Assembly (NCBI RefSeq): GCF_000003855.2
Contig: NW_003101666.1
Location: forward strand, 847,129 to 911,128
Reading direction: 5' to 3'
Source: Blastomyces gilchristii SLH14081
Taxonomy: Eukaryota > Ascomycota > Eurotiomycetes > Onygenales > Ajellomycetaceae
Length of the DNA stretch: 64,000 nt
In this document: positions 23,475 through 35,517 of the stretch, piece by piece
Layout of the letters: each line of letters begins with the position of its first letter
Numbering within the stretch: the stretch's first letter is position 1
Notes under the pieces: generated by a model
Seen by the model: only the letters and a program-made list of their open reading frames with translations
Database searches by the model: none
Told to the model about the DNA's origin: nothing
Program-made: the position numbers and the translations under genes

Positions 23475-25090
23475 ATGTCTAAAAATCAGTGAGAAGTGCA
23501 GACTTCTTCAGAGTGTGATAATTCTGTCTATGAAGTGATTTGTAGTTATCATATCAGTGTGATTCTAAAATGTCTTAAAAGATAGTGTATGAAGAAGTGA
23601 TAAGTGAAAGAGTATCTGATTGATACTGCTCTGCTTGATGAAGAAAAACTCCATGCTCAGGTAAATGCCATATATGCAAATGAATGAGGTGTGAGAAATG
23701 AAATGAGAGTGATGAATTAGATTCAAAGAAGACTGCTCTCTACTTAGAAGAATAAAAGAAAGATAATCATTATCAGAGTCATACAATAATAACAGAAATT
23801 AGAAATCAGAAATCATATAATGATATAATAATATAATAATAGACATTGTATAATTAATAAGAAATCACTGAAATGAACATCTTTTCTAATTAATATAAAT
23901 AACACTCTTCTCTGCTATCTGAACTGGAAGATATACAGAATCTTTTAGAGAGTTTACTTAAAGTAGTAAGAAAAACAGCTGAGACTGCTGAACTGAAAGT
24001 AAAACTCTGTACACACACAAGAATTCTAAACAAGATCAAGATCTTGTATATACAGTGACAGGCTAAGACAAAAGCTAAGTAACAATTGATATTTATCACA
24101 GATTAAGTATTCACTATGAAGAGCTTCACTGATACAATTATCATCATTAATAAGAATAGAAAAAATCAGGTTATAGATCTGTAGTGAGAAATTGAATGTT
24201 TATACAGATAGATAACTACACTGAATCTGAAGATCTTACTACAATTATTTACAATCTCTTTAGAAGTGTACATATTATCTGAGACTGCTGCACAGAATGA
24301 GAATCTGAATATGAAATATATCAAGCTGAGAGATCTGCTGAAGTTATCAAGCTTCAATGATGACTGAAAAAATAATGCTGTAATCAGCTAACTAAATCAG
24401 ATGTAATTATATTATTGAATGAAATGTAAACTTATAGATAGACAGTTAACAGAATTTTAATAAGTTTTAAGATCTGCTGCATTTCTATATAAAAAAGTGA
24501 AGTCATTATAAATAATCAGTGAAAAGATGAATCTCACAGATCTGAAATGATATTCATTCTTATAAATATAAAATTAGTTTTTCAAATGAATCTTACATAA
24601 CTTTGAGAAAGTGAATATATAAGGTAAGTGTTATAAATACTTCACTGAGTGTAGATAAGTGAGTAATCTTATATCATACTTCACACACTTCAGCTTATAC
24701 TATCTTATATTAAATGAAGAGCTCTTAACATCTTTCTGTTTATAGATCTTTATTCATGATCTTACATCTGAGTTAAGAGCAGAATAAAAATACTTAATCT
24801 TATAATTAGATATAATGAAAGAAGTATACAATATTCTCATTATATAAGAACAAGTGAGTCAATTATAACAGAAAATACTGTAATTGAGTATATTTTAGCA
24901 GAGAATGAGTAATTAGACTTCTATAACACAAGTTACACATCTGAATGCAATGAATCTAGATTTAAATACTATTATTAAAGCACTGAATTCTCTGAAAAAG
25001 AGATTCTCTGAGTGAAAATCTTGATATTATGAGTATTGAGCTTGCTTTAACTGCAGATATTAAATTCATGATGTAAAGAATTACACACAG
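23475..25090 (+). pseudogene. Gyp3-B gag remnant with CCHC
   Basis: It starts M-S-K-N-Q-[W]-E. The N-terminal 80 residues parallel the better preserved Gyp3-C copy at 63692. Further on there are many stops and probable frame changes. The zinc knuckle at 25043-25084 reads C-F-N-C-R-Y-x-I-H-D-V-K-N-Y, a CX2CX4HX4C motif whose last Cys has become Tyr. In Gyp3-A the opposite half of the motif is damaged, so together the copies define it. Confidence 0.75.
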
Positions 25091-27339
25091 TGTATACAGT
25101 CAAGAGAAGCAAGAAAGTCAAAAAACTAGCAGAATCAGTGAGCTTGAAGACACTCACTAATATTCTATGAAAAGTCTTCAAAGTGAAAGAGATGCCTGTG
25201 TTAGATAATTCTCTGAATTCTGTAAATATCAAGAGAAAGCAGACTTCTGAATGAGATACAGATAAGAATGAAGAAGCAGACACTTATCTCAATGTCTTAA
25301 GACCTGAAATGTTAATATATAAAGAGTACTTGAATAAGAATTGAGAGATAACTGCAAAAGTATTAGCAGATACAGAAGTGTCTATATAATATATTAATAA
25401 TTATATGATTTAAAGCCTAAAAGAAGTCTGTTAAGTAAAGAATCTCTGATGCATAAGATTATCTGATAACTGATATTTAGTATTATCTATAAGAGTAAGA
25501 GTTCTCTTATACTTTGAAGAATAATCTTGCTATATTTGAGTATGAGAGCTGCAGAATGTGAAATATAATCTTATTCTCAGACTTAATTGATTTTAAAGAT
25601 TCAATCTGCAGATTCAATGATGCATGTGCTATATACAGTTAACTGATAGAAAGAAAACAGTTCATATAATTCTATTAACTGATATGAGAAGGACATTTCA
25701 CATCTCTGATATAGAAGAATTAAATCTGCTTATACATTAATAAATCAAGAGAATAATTTATAAGATCTTATCTGAAAGCATTCTGTAGATCATACAGGAC
25801 TCAGAAGAGAAGAAAATCAAGATAAAGAATATATAGAAGAACAAGTGTATGAAGAAACTTCTGAAGATGTATAAGAAGATCTTCTGAACAGATCTTTTAT
25901 CAGAATTGCTGTCACAACAAGGATTTATATATGAGATTAACACAGAGAATATGAAATCAGTCAATCAAAATGCATACTCTCTATTACAAACATATCTTGA
26001 AGAACACAGGTATCAGATCACAGATCTTCTAGAACATGATCTCATACAACTATTATCAAGTACATAGAGATTCTCAGTTCTATTCATGAAAAAGACAGAT
26101 GAGAAGTAATGAATGTGTATTAATTATCAAGCACTCAATAAGCTTATAATCAAGAACAGATACTCATTATCACAGATTTAACAACAGTTGAATACAGTTG
26201 AAAATGCCTGATATCTATCAAAGATTAATCTTCTCTCAGAATATTAACAGATCTGTGTAGATGAACTGTCAGTATCATGAATTATATTTAATATACAATG
26301 AAGAAAGTTTGAATTTCTAGTAATATTATTTAATCTGATAAATGTACCTGCTATCTTTCAAATAATGATAAATATAATTCTTTATAAACAGAATGAAATC
26401 TCATATCTTGTATATCTGAATAACATTCTAGTCTTCTCAAACTCATATGATGAATATCTGAAGTATCTCAATGAAGTGTTTACAACTCTGACAGAGTATA
26501 AGCTCTATATCAAATCAATAAAGTGTGTATTTGAAATGAAAGAGTTGAAGTTCATAGAATATATAGTGAGTGATAACTGTATACATCTCATCTCAGAGAA
26601 ATTGAATATTATAGTGAATTGACTGCAGCTGAGAAATATACATTATATATAATAGTTTCTTGAATTAATCTTATATTACTACAGATTTATCAAGAATTTT
26701 GCATGAATATCTACATTACTCTCAGATCTCTTAAGAGAAACAGATGCAAATCTGTGAAAGAAGAAGTTTTATTCAATTATCTGAAATACTGCATGTGAAG
26801 AGATCTTTCTCACACTGAGAGAATACATGATAATATTCTCAGCACTTATTCAATCAGATTTTGATAAATCTTTCTATATTGAGATGAACATATCTGAATG
26901 AGCTATCAGAGACACTTCTCTGCAGATGAGTAAGAATAGCAAGCTGCATCTGATAATATATGATAATAGAATACTATTGAGTACTGAGCTTAATTACTCA
27001 GTGTATGAAAAGAAATTACTAGTAATCAAGCACATGCTGATGTTATGAGATAGATATATTAATAACAGGCATATAATAATGATAATCACAGATCATGAAA
27101 GCCTTATCTATCTATAATTAATAGTGAATCCTTTCAAACACTTAGCACATTGAATCTCAGAGTTTTAAGTATATAATCTTTATATCAAATACTGAAAGAG
27201 ATCAGACACTGTGATACCCGATATAATCAGTCAAAGACCTGATTTCATGAGTGAGAATTCTGTAAATCAGATATAAGAAAAGTTCATATTAAATATGCTG
27301 AGAAGATATAAGAAATCAGAATAAGTGAATGTTATAATC
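25091..27339 (+). pseudogene. Gyp3-B pol, protease to RNase H
   Basis: The protease site A-D-T-G appears as A-D-T-E at 25369-25377. RT is open at 26365-26622, with the catalytic box as Y-L-N-N at 26413-26424 (from YLDD) and the following F-S-N-S and I-K-C motifs typical of Gypsy RT. RNase H follows, with F-Y-I-E-M/T-x-x-S near 26875 and I-T-D-H-E-S-L near 27090. Stops are TGA, TAA and TAG at Trp, Arg and Gln positions. It is interrupted at 27339 by Gyp1-G (target site taatc). Confidence 0.85.
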
Positions 27340-27656
27340 TGTAAGAGGCCTACGCCGAATAGATTGGTATAATATATAGGTCTTATATAACAAAGAGAAA
27401 AATGTTAGAGAAGGAAAGAAAGAGAAAGTGTGAAAATCAGTGATCAGAGTGAATATTTATACACATACATAGTGACATACACAGTGAAACTTCAGAGTGA
27501 AAGAATAGAGGTTTTTATACACAGTGAAGCTTCAGAGCGGAAGAATAGAAATTCTGTAGATTTTCAGTCAAGAATCAGTGACTGAGAATCAGAGTGATAG
27601 AAATCTGTGAAGTGTAATAGAATAGTCAATATGATTGATCAGATGCAGTCTGTCAC
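27340..27656 (-). repeat. Gyp1-G 3' LTR
   Basis: Reverse complement, tgtaagaggcctacgcc ... cagtctgtcaca. It contains a tandem duplication of about 40 bp (two copies of cagtgaa(a/g)cttcagag.g(a/g)aagaatag), also present in the partner LTR. Confidence 0.93.
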
Positions 27657-30600
27657 ATTAGTCTTCTTTCTCTTTCTTGATCATACATAGCTCTTATCAG
27701 TCAAGGGCTGTGATCTTGAATAATGTGAAACTCAGAGTCCAGGTCAGGTGATTATAGCTGATTCATTTCATAAGATATTATCAGTCACAGCTGCAGAATC
27801 TCTCATCAAGAATATCTTCAATCTCTTATTCAAGTTTATTATCTTCTTCTATGATCTCTGGCAGCTGTCAGTCAGAAGTCAGTTGAGAAAGAAATGAATC
27901 AGTGACAGCATGGCAGAGCAAGCTTATATAAAAGATATTATGAATCTCTGATGATATGTCAAGACAGTAGTTATAACTGTCTAGAATTTCTTTCACTTTA
28001 TACTTTGCATGGCAGTAATTCAGTGTGTGAGATGAGTGTGTAATCTATATATTTTGAAGATTCAATCATATCAGATCTTCTATCTTATATTACTCAGTGA
28101 GGTCTCAGTGAATATTAATTCAATCTTCTTGATTCTGTTTAGTACTTGTCATGAAGGCTTCTGCTCAATCACAGATATTTTGAAGTTTTATTACTATATT
28201 GTCAGCAATCTGAATCAGACTGTGAGAGTTCAGTGTGAAATGTGTGATCTCTAGAAGATTCAGTACTTTCATGTGATATTCATATGTGAAAAAGAACAGG
28301 CTTATATCTGTTGAAACAGTATCTCAGTCATTGATAGTAACTTCAGTGTATAGAAGAAGATTATATCAATCATCTTATAAGTGATTACAGAACTTATAAA
28401 GATAATTCTTTATAATCTGAATTATCTGTTCTGATGCATCATCAGTCTCAGAGTGATAGACAGTTAATAAATAGTATATAATCTTGAGAACTTGACAGAT
28501 TCTTGTTCAGAGAGTACTTATGAATTGACAGTTCTGATCTGATACTATAGATCTCAGTAATTTATACATTTAATAGAACAAGCTTCTTGAAAAAGCTTCA
28601 GTGACTTATTCAGTATTCATCTTATTACAAGATTTTAATATTACATCTTTGCTTAATCAGTTCATAATGATCAGAACATTCTTAGAATTCTTACTCTTAG
28701 AGAGATTAATAATGAAGTCAATTACTACATCTTATCAGATTCTATCAGAGATATTGAGTGATTTCAGTAGATCTTTTCTATGATTCTTTTACAAGATGAT
28801 AACAGAACAATGATTGCAGTTTTGAATAAAATATCTGATACTGTTTAATATCTCAGATCAGTAGAACTCTCAAGAGATTATTCAGTACAATTATTCATAA
28901 CCTGAGTGATCAGTTATATACAAATCATGCATCTCTTGTATTATTCAGGTGTGTAAAAGTTCAGAGTGAGAGACTCAACATCATTCACAGACCTGCAGAG
29001 TATTATTATCATCAATTGAGCATTCTGAGATGTTGATTCTTATATGTAGTTCTGAGAGAAATCAGAGTACTTCTTAACATACTGCTTCAGTGAGTGTTTG
29101 AAGAAGTTCATCAGTTTGAGCTGTTACATATCATAATTCATTCAGTGTAGATTCAGAAGAAGTTGAGATATCAGTGTTAGTATCAGTATCAGTGTCAGTG
29201 TCAGTGTCAGTAACAGTTCGGAGAGGAAATGTTCCAATCAGAGAAGTATGTATAGTTAGACTGACCGTGTGACCGTGTCTGAGATCAGGACCAGATTTTT
29301 TGATAGTCTTATTACCAATTCGACTGATCCCATTACACGGTTTTAACATTAGATAGTAGTTTCATACTGTTTCAGTGAGACTTACTGTCTACTCTTGTCA
29401 CATTTTCCAAATGAGACCATGATTTCCACTTCTCAATTTAAATTATTTTTATTGCTTTAAATGACTTTAAATCTCATTTGAGCATTATCAAAAAGTGTTA
29501 CTTTTTAAAAAATTAAAAATAGTCTAGAAAAAACCTTAAAATGTCTAAAAATAGTAACTCTATGCCAAGAATGGAACTAAATGGGACCAAATGAGACCAC
29601 TTTCTCATTTTTTTCAAGTCATGATTTCATTTTAAGATCTGATATATAGTCACTTTGCATGTTTTTTTAATGGCTAGTCCCAGCGGGATTCACGCCAAGA
29701 AATGTATGAGACCAGACCAAATGGGACCAAACATGAAATTCATGGTCCCGGCGGCCAGTCTATGTATAGTGTCATAAGTTGTTTCATCTTGATCAACTAA
29801 TATCTTCAGATCTAGAAGCCAGTGTTCTCAGTTCATTCAACAGATGTCTGTTACATCAGAAGACATATCTTGCTCTTATTATAAGAGAGTATCTGTTATT
29901 AAGTTCTGACTGCTGAGATAATAGTGTATTGTAAAATGAAAGCAGCTTAAGAACTCAGATTATCATATCTGTTATTCAGTGAGTTTACAGATAGTTATAA
30001 AGTACTTGAGATTCTTATAATCTGTGATTATCTCAAATTCAGAGATACTTCAGAGTTCAGAGTTTCATTCTTCTAGACAGTATATAATCACAAGAAGTTT
30101 CTTATCATAGATCTCGTAGTTGTATTCAGTGAGATTCAGTTTCTTAGACATGAAGATGTATAATCATAAGACATCTTCATCATTATATTGCAATATAGCT
30201 TTCTCTGTAATATAGTCAGAGAAGTCAGCTTCAATAACTGTTTTATAATTGAGATTAAATGTTATTAGCAGAGAAGTATTGATGAATATCTTCTTCATCT
30301 GTATGAATACAGCTTCAGTATTCACTGATCACTGAAATACTGAGTTCTTTCTGATGAGTTCTGTAAGTAATCTCATAATATCTGAGAAGTTTTATATAAA
30401 TCACTGATAAAAGTTAGTAAATTCAATGAAGCTTCATACATCTTTTACAGTATATGAAGCTTCTCATTCAAGAATAGCAGAGACTTTCTCAGAATTCATT
30501 TAAATTCCCTTATCAGCTTCTATGATAAAACCTAGATATTTGATACTCTTGACTTCAAAGTCACACTTGTCAATATCTATTGATAGTTCTGCTTCTTATA

Positions 30601-31828
30601 ATCATTGTAATACTCTTTGCATATATTCTTAATATTCTTTTCTGAACTCATCAGTAAAGATGAGAATGTCATTGAGATATGCAGATACAAATTTATCAAG
30701 AAAATCTCAGAGTACTCACTTGATATACTTCTGAAATATACTGAAGACATTGATCAGTTCAAAGAGTGTAACTATTCATTCAAAGAGATCATAATATGTT
30801 CAGAATACTGTAAGACATTCATCTTCTTCAGTAATACAGATTTTATGAAATATGATAATAATATCTAGTTTTATAAATCATTGCACTTGTCTGATGCAAG
30901 CTAGAGTTTCATTGATAAGAGATAAAGAATAGCAGTTCTTCTTGATTACTCTGTTCAATTCTTAATAGTTTATACAGAATCAGAGTTCTTTATCTGATTT
31001 CTTTGCAAAGGGAATAGAAGCTGCAGTGAAAGAGTTACTAATATATATGAATTTCTTATTTAACAGATCATTGAGTGTCTTTCAAAGAAGAAGAAGTTCA
31101 TCTTGAGATATATTATAAAGAGAGTCTCATGATGACTCAAGATTCTTATTATTCTTCTTTTCTAACTTGATACTGTGATCTACTCCTGAGCCTTGTAAGA
31201 GAGATATATTCATAATATTGTCTTATCAGAAGACATCTAGATATTTATAATATTATTTAGAGAGTATTGTATGAGAATCTGTTATTGTAGTACAGAATAA
31301 CTTCTCTAGAGCTTTCTTGATATCAGTCAGACTGACTGAATAGATTGTTATATAATTCTACTGTTAGTAATCTTTTCAGTGACTTTCTTTTCAGAGCATT
31401 TCATAGGCATTAACAGAGATCTGTGTCAGATTTATAGTCTTATGAATATCATCTTTATGAACCCTATCATTGTTGGGGAATATTAAGCTCTTGTTTCAAG
31501 TATTTAATAAGATATCTTATTCAGATAGTCAGACAAGTTCTAATATAAGATTATAATTAAGATTATCAACTTCATATATATAGACATCTTCACATTGATA
31601 TTCTTTAACATCTATGTTCAACTTCACCATGCAACAGATACAAATGTCTTTTGACTCATTAAATTCTGCAAGAAGTTGAGGTTTTGATAAGAGAATACAC
31701 TGAAGATTGTAATATCTTACAACTGAAGATTTAATCATTGTATAATGATATAGATTACTGACTATCATGACTTTCATATTATACATGTTATCAATCACAG
31801 TAGATACAAGAATCATGTTTATTGTCAT
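27657..31828 (-). pseudogene. Gyp1-G pol remnant, interrupted by a short hAT
   Basis: Read leftward, protease is open at 31828-31529 (V-S-T-V-I-D-N-M-Y-N; the D-S-G site reads V-S-N). RT has the box as Y-L-N-D at 30668-30679. RNase H and integrase follow, and the chromodomain lies at about 27696-27834 next to the LTR. The short hAT at 29257-29762 splits the integrase region. Damage is of the common TGA/TAA type. Confidence 0.85.
29257..29762 (-). mobile_element. complete non-autonomous hAT (506 bp)
   Basis: Perfect 8-bp target-site copies tgtatagt at 29249-29256 and 29763-29770. The termini are tagactgaccg and, inverted, tagactggccg. The left end matches about 37 bp of the right end of hAT-1. 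The right end matches about 85-90 bp of the left end of hAT-1. It is therefore a deletion derivative of that family with an unrelated AT-rich core and no ORF. It keeps cggcggcc and several GG/CC, so it is little mutated. Confidence 0.95.
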
Positions 31829-33387
31829 TTTCTCTTCAAATCATTGTCATTCAACCTCTTCAAGCTTCTGTTTACAAATTTGAATAGAAGCTAATCTTTT
31901 CCCTGTTTTATCAGAGCATTCTTATAGTTATCTTCTGAATCTTTCTTCAATGCAATGTGATTGCCCCGGTGGCCGAATAGTTAATGCAGCCACCTGGTAG
32001 CGCCTTGGCATGGGAAACCAAGGCGTGTGAGTTCGAAACCCGCAGGGGATACATTAAATTCAGAACTCAAGCACCTCAGGTTTCTAATAAATACAGAGGT
32101 GTACAAATTGCTTCAACAAAATTGCTCTATGTTCCTGAGATGAGAAGTTATTATTACATGTATTTAATTATCACTCCTTTATATTTTCTATATTCTTGTT
32201 ATCTTGATGTGGTCTCAACACCTGTATTTCCTCCTGTATAACCAACACTTGGCCTGTATTTAACATCACGCAAGGACTCATCATAAGCTCCGCTTGCATA
32301 TGAGTATAATGGAAGAAGAAGAATAATAATAATAATAATGCAATGTGATTGATGTGAAGAGACATTGATTGATTCTTTCAGCAGAGAGATATATAGATTG
32401 ATTAGCAGTTAAAAGCAATGTATTCTGATCAGTTACAGTTAATACACACTTCTCATTGACATTGATCAGTGACTTCTTCAGAAGTGATTTCAGAAACTCA
32501 GAAGCTCATTCAGATAGCAGAGACTCTTGCTTATATATAAACATTTTAGTTCACTCAATTCATGACATCTGCATTGTCATTCTTCAGCACAGATGTATAA
32601 GTAACTGAAGTGTAACATCTTCTGTCACTGTTATATATACTCTTCAGCTTGATAAGACAATCATTTAATATTCAGAGTTGTCTACAGAAATCTTCATAAG
32701 TCTGATCTTCATCTACACTTACAAGAATCTGTAAGAGTTTAAAAGTTAATGTCTTCTTGAGTATACTAATCTTCATTTAGTTCTCTCAAGATTGATCACC
32801 TACTTCTAGAATCTTGATGTTAAAGTCAGGAATAAATATTATAAGAGAAGTGTTTCTCTGTCAGATACTCTGTAATCAATCTAATACTTTCTGTTGCATG
32901 GCAGTGTCTCAGAACAGAATATCAAGATATTTAATAATATTATCAGATATTTGCAATGCTGATTCACATACTTTCATTTATGAATAAAACTTCTGTTTCA
33001 CACAATTCTTCAACTGTTCATTGATATATCAATCTTGATTGATTAGTGAACTGATAATATCTTCATCTACACTTAGTTTCGCGAGCATTTTCAATCTCCA
33101 TGATAAGTAGAGAGTGAGATCAGAAGCATTAAAATATACAGAGATATTTAAGTATTTCTTCAGTGTCTGCATTGTGTTCATATTTAATTCTATCAGTGTT
33201 GAGATTGTCTGTGACTCTGTGCAGAGATTCCTAGTCAAGATAATTATTGAATTTTCTCATATTAGTGTTGTTAAGTTGTATGCATATCAGCTATCTATTA
33301 CTGTTGTAATTTCAACATTGCTTAGAGTCACTGTGATATCATATCTATACTCACATTCAAGAGTTCTCTCATATTATCATTAGACAT
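31829..33387 (-). pseudogene. Gyp1-G gag remnant, split by SINE-2
   Basis: The start is at 33387 (M-S-N). An open stretch at 33238-33029 has S-V-Y-F-N-A-S-D-L-T-L-Y as in the other copies. The SINE sits near the C-terminal end between the CCHC region and protease. Damage is by TGA and TAA. Confidence 0.75.
31963..32338 (+). mobile_element. SINE-2, tRNA-derived, nearly unmutated
   Basis: 376 bp between perfect 12-bp copies tgcaatgtgatt (31951-31962 and 32339-32350). The head is tRNA-like: A box tggccgaatag at 31970-31980, a long stem gccttgg/ccaaggc around a catgggaaa loop, and B box gagttcgaaaccc near 32029-32041. An unrelated body follows, ending gaagaagaataat plus AAT repeats. The head resembles a Ser/Leu-type tRNA in its D arm, but the anticodon cannot be assigned safely. 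It would be transcribed by Pol III and moved by a LINE; the tail matches that of the LINE at 17866. Confidence 0.93.
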
Positions 33388-33689
33388 GATTATATCAATC
33401 ATTGAATATGTGATATCTGTGAAATCAGAAGAAGTGTAATTGTATGAATATCTTATATATCTGTGATATCAGAACTCTCAGATCTTTTACTGATATTCTC
33501 TTTATAAGATCTTACTCTCTTCATAAGATCTTGTTACAGAGTCAGAATGACTGGTGAGTAAGCTTCTATCTAAGAACTCAGTATTCATTTAACTGTTTGA
33601 CTGTTTCTCTATTTCTTACACATTGTTATACATTCAGATATCTCAATGAGTAATCATTTCTAATAAGAAGACAATAAATGTTTTTCTAG

Positions 33690-34007
33690 TATAAGGAGCC
33701 TATGCTGAATAGATTGATAAAATATATAGATCTTATATAACAAAGAGAAAAATATTAGAGAAGAAAAGAAAGAGAAAGTGTGAGAATCAGCAATCAGAGT
33801 GAATATTTATACATGTACACAGTGATGTACACAGTGAAACTTCAGGGCAGAAGAATAGGGGTTTTCATATGCAGTGAAGCTTCGGGGCGGAAGAATAGAA
33901 ATTTCATAGATTTTCAGCTGAGGATCAGTGACCGAGAATCGGAGCGGTAGGAATCTGTGAAGTATAACGGAATAGTCTATATAATTGATCGGGCGCAGCC
34001 TGCTACA
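33690..34007 (-). repeat. Gyp1-G 5' LTR
   Basis: tataaggagcctatg ... gcagcctgctaca. It shares the roughly 40-bp internal duplication of the 27340 LTR and keeps more CpG than that LTR in its right half. Confidence 0.93.
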
Positions 34008-34012
34008 TAATC

Positions 34013-35517
34013 TCTCACTTAAAGAATAGTAAGATGTCAGATAACAAGTATCTTATAAAAGTAATAGAAGAGATACTTCTGAACTTTAAGCTGAGAAAAT
34101 TGAAAAATGATGTTATACTTTACTGTAATCTAGAATATGTGAAAGCTCTCTATCTGAAATATTTATTTAGACATGACTTAATGACTTGAATGCACAAGGA
34201 ATTCAGTCACTTAGAAAGCTCTGAACTTATAAGTATACTTAAATCAAGAGTATACTGGCCAAGCATGGCTGAGAACATTCAGATGTACACTTATAAGTGT
34301 CTGAATTATCAGATTATGAAGAGATCTAAGAGAGAATTAGAATGTGAGAAAGTATAATATCTGATGAAATATATAATACAACTGTTTAAATAATGAGAGA
34401 TGAATCTCATAGATATACTTCTGTGAACATTAAATAAAAATTGTTGAATAATTACTGCTATTGACTATGCTACTGACTGATCAGTTATAAAAGCAGTTTC
34501 AGAGATAATAGAGAAGATAGTGATGAAGTTTCTACATAATAAGATCTATGTTAACTATGAAATGCTGTATGAGATTCTAACTGATAACAGTGTAAATTTT
34601 ATAGAAGAAGTGATGAGGCATTTTATGAGCCAGTTATAGACAAGACATTGTAGAACAAAACTATATTATCTATGAATGAACAGAAAGATAAAATACTTGA
34701 ATGAAATTCTGAGCAACATGCTGATGAAATATCTAGTGAACAAGTCTATAAGATTATGAGATGAATATCTCAGTCAGGTGCTATTAGTCATGTGAATTCA
34801 GCAGTATGTAGTCTTTAAGTGTTTATCATTTCATCTGTTGTATGAATTGCATCCGCGCATTCCGGAGAATGCTTCAGAAAATGTGAGAGAGGGAACAGCA
34901 GTTGCAGATGCAGCAGTTGCAGATGCAGCAGTTGTAAATGCAGCAGGAACAACAGTTGCAGATGCAACAGTTGCAGATGTGAAATCAAGATTAAAAGAGA
35001 TCAGTCACACACGCGTAAAAGCTAACAAGTTACTTCTCAACTGAGTAATTCAATTGAAAAGAATATGAGACTCACTAGTTAAGAAATTGAGTCTCAAGAT
35101 GAGAATATAAGTTCTTATATATAATGAAAGTTCTGAGAAGTTTCAATCTATATAGTTTAAGTCATATAAAATACTTAAATCACATTCTCTGAGAATATAT
35201 GCATTGAAAGAATCAGAGAAACAGATCTTACACAACTTAATAAATGATTCATATCTTATAGAGACAAAGATGTAAGACCTGAGCAGATTATAATTATTCA
35301 CAGTACTATTATCAGTATTAAAAAAGAAGAGACTTATAATTAAAAAGTCTTACAAAGTAAGAGAAATCATAGATGCTTATGAATCAGATAATCTCACTTA
35401 TTTCAATCTTTTCATAATTATAAGAAAAGAATGAGAAGAAATGAAGAAATCAGATAAATATCACACTTTAATAAGTGATGAGACTGTAGCTAATCATATA
35501 ATAATGTGCTACAGATA
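34013..35517 (+). pseudogene. Gyp3-B integrase with GPY/F-like end
   Basis: Pol resumes after Gyp1-G. The zinc-binding part near 34170-34320 has H-K-E-F-x-H and K-C-L-N-Y, the second Cys now Tyr. The core has A-I-D-Y near 34455 and L-T-D-N-S near 34580. The catalytic Glu position reads Lys (aaa at 34691-34693, context I-K-Y-L-N-E), so the enzyme is inactive. A GPY/F-like module follows near 35140-35200 (W-F-K-S-Y-K-I-L). No chromodomain is visible after it. The linker holds the Ala-rich repeat described separately. Confidence 0.8.
34895..34979 (+). repeat. 15-bp coding repeat in integrase linker
   Basis: Five imperfect units of gcagcagttgcagat encode Ala-Ala-Val-Ala-Asp. The frame stays open (34838-35044). 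It is GC-richer than its surroundings and has no TGA or TAA. Confidence 0.8.

Larger units (their letters stand above)
27340..34007 (-). mobile_element. Gyp1-G, complete Gyp1 copy inside Gyp3-B pol
   Basis: Flanked by taatc at 27335-27339 and 34008-34012. It contains a short hAT (29257-29762) and SINE-2 (31963-32338). Without these and their duplicated sites it is about 5.77 kb, the same as Gyp1-F. Confidence 0.95.

Noticed and set aside
24166..25964. Several minus-strand ORFs in Gyp3-B
   Set aside because: All are antisense to gag, protease and RT that align with the other Gyp3 copies.
31963..32055. A tRNA gene with intact A and B boxes
   Set aside because: It continues into a shared body and AAT tail, has a second copy at 16149, and is framed by a 12-bp target duplication. 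It is the head of a SINE.
31984..32241. 85-codon ORF
   Set aside because: It lies wholly in the SINE and is not conserved in SINE-1.
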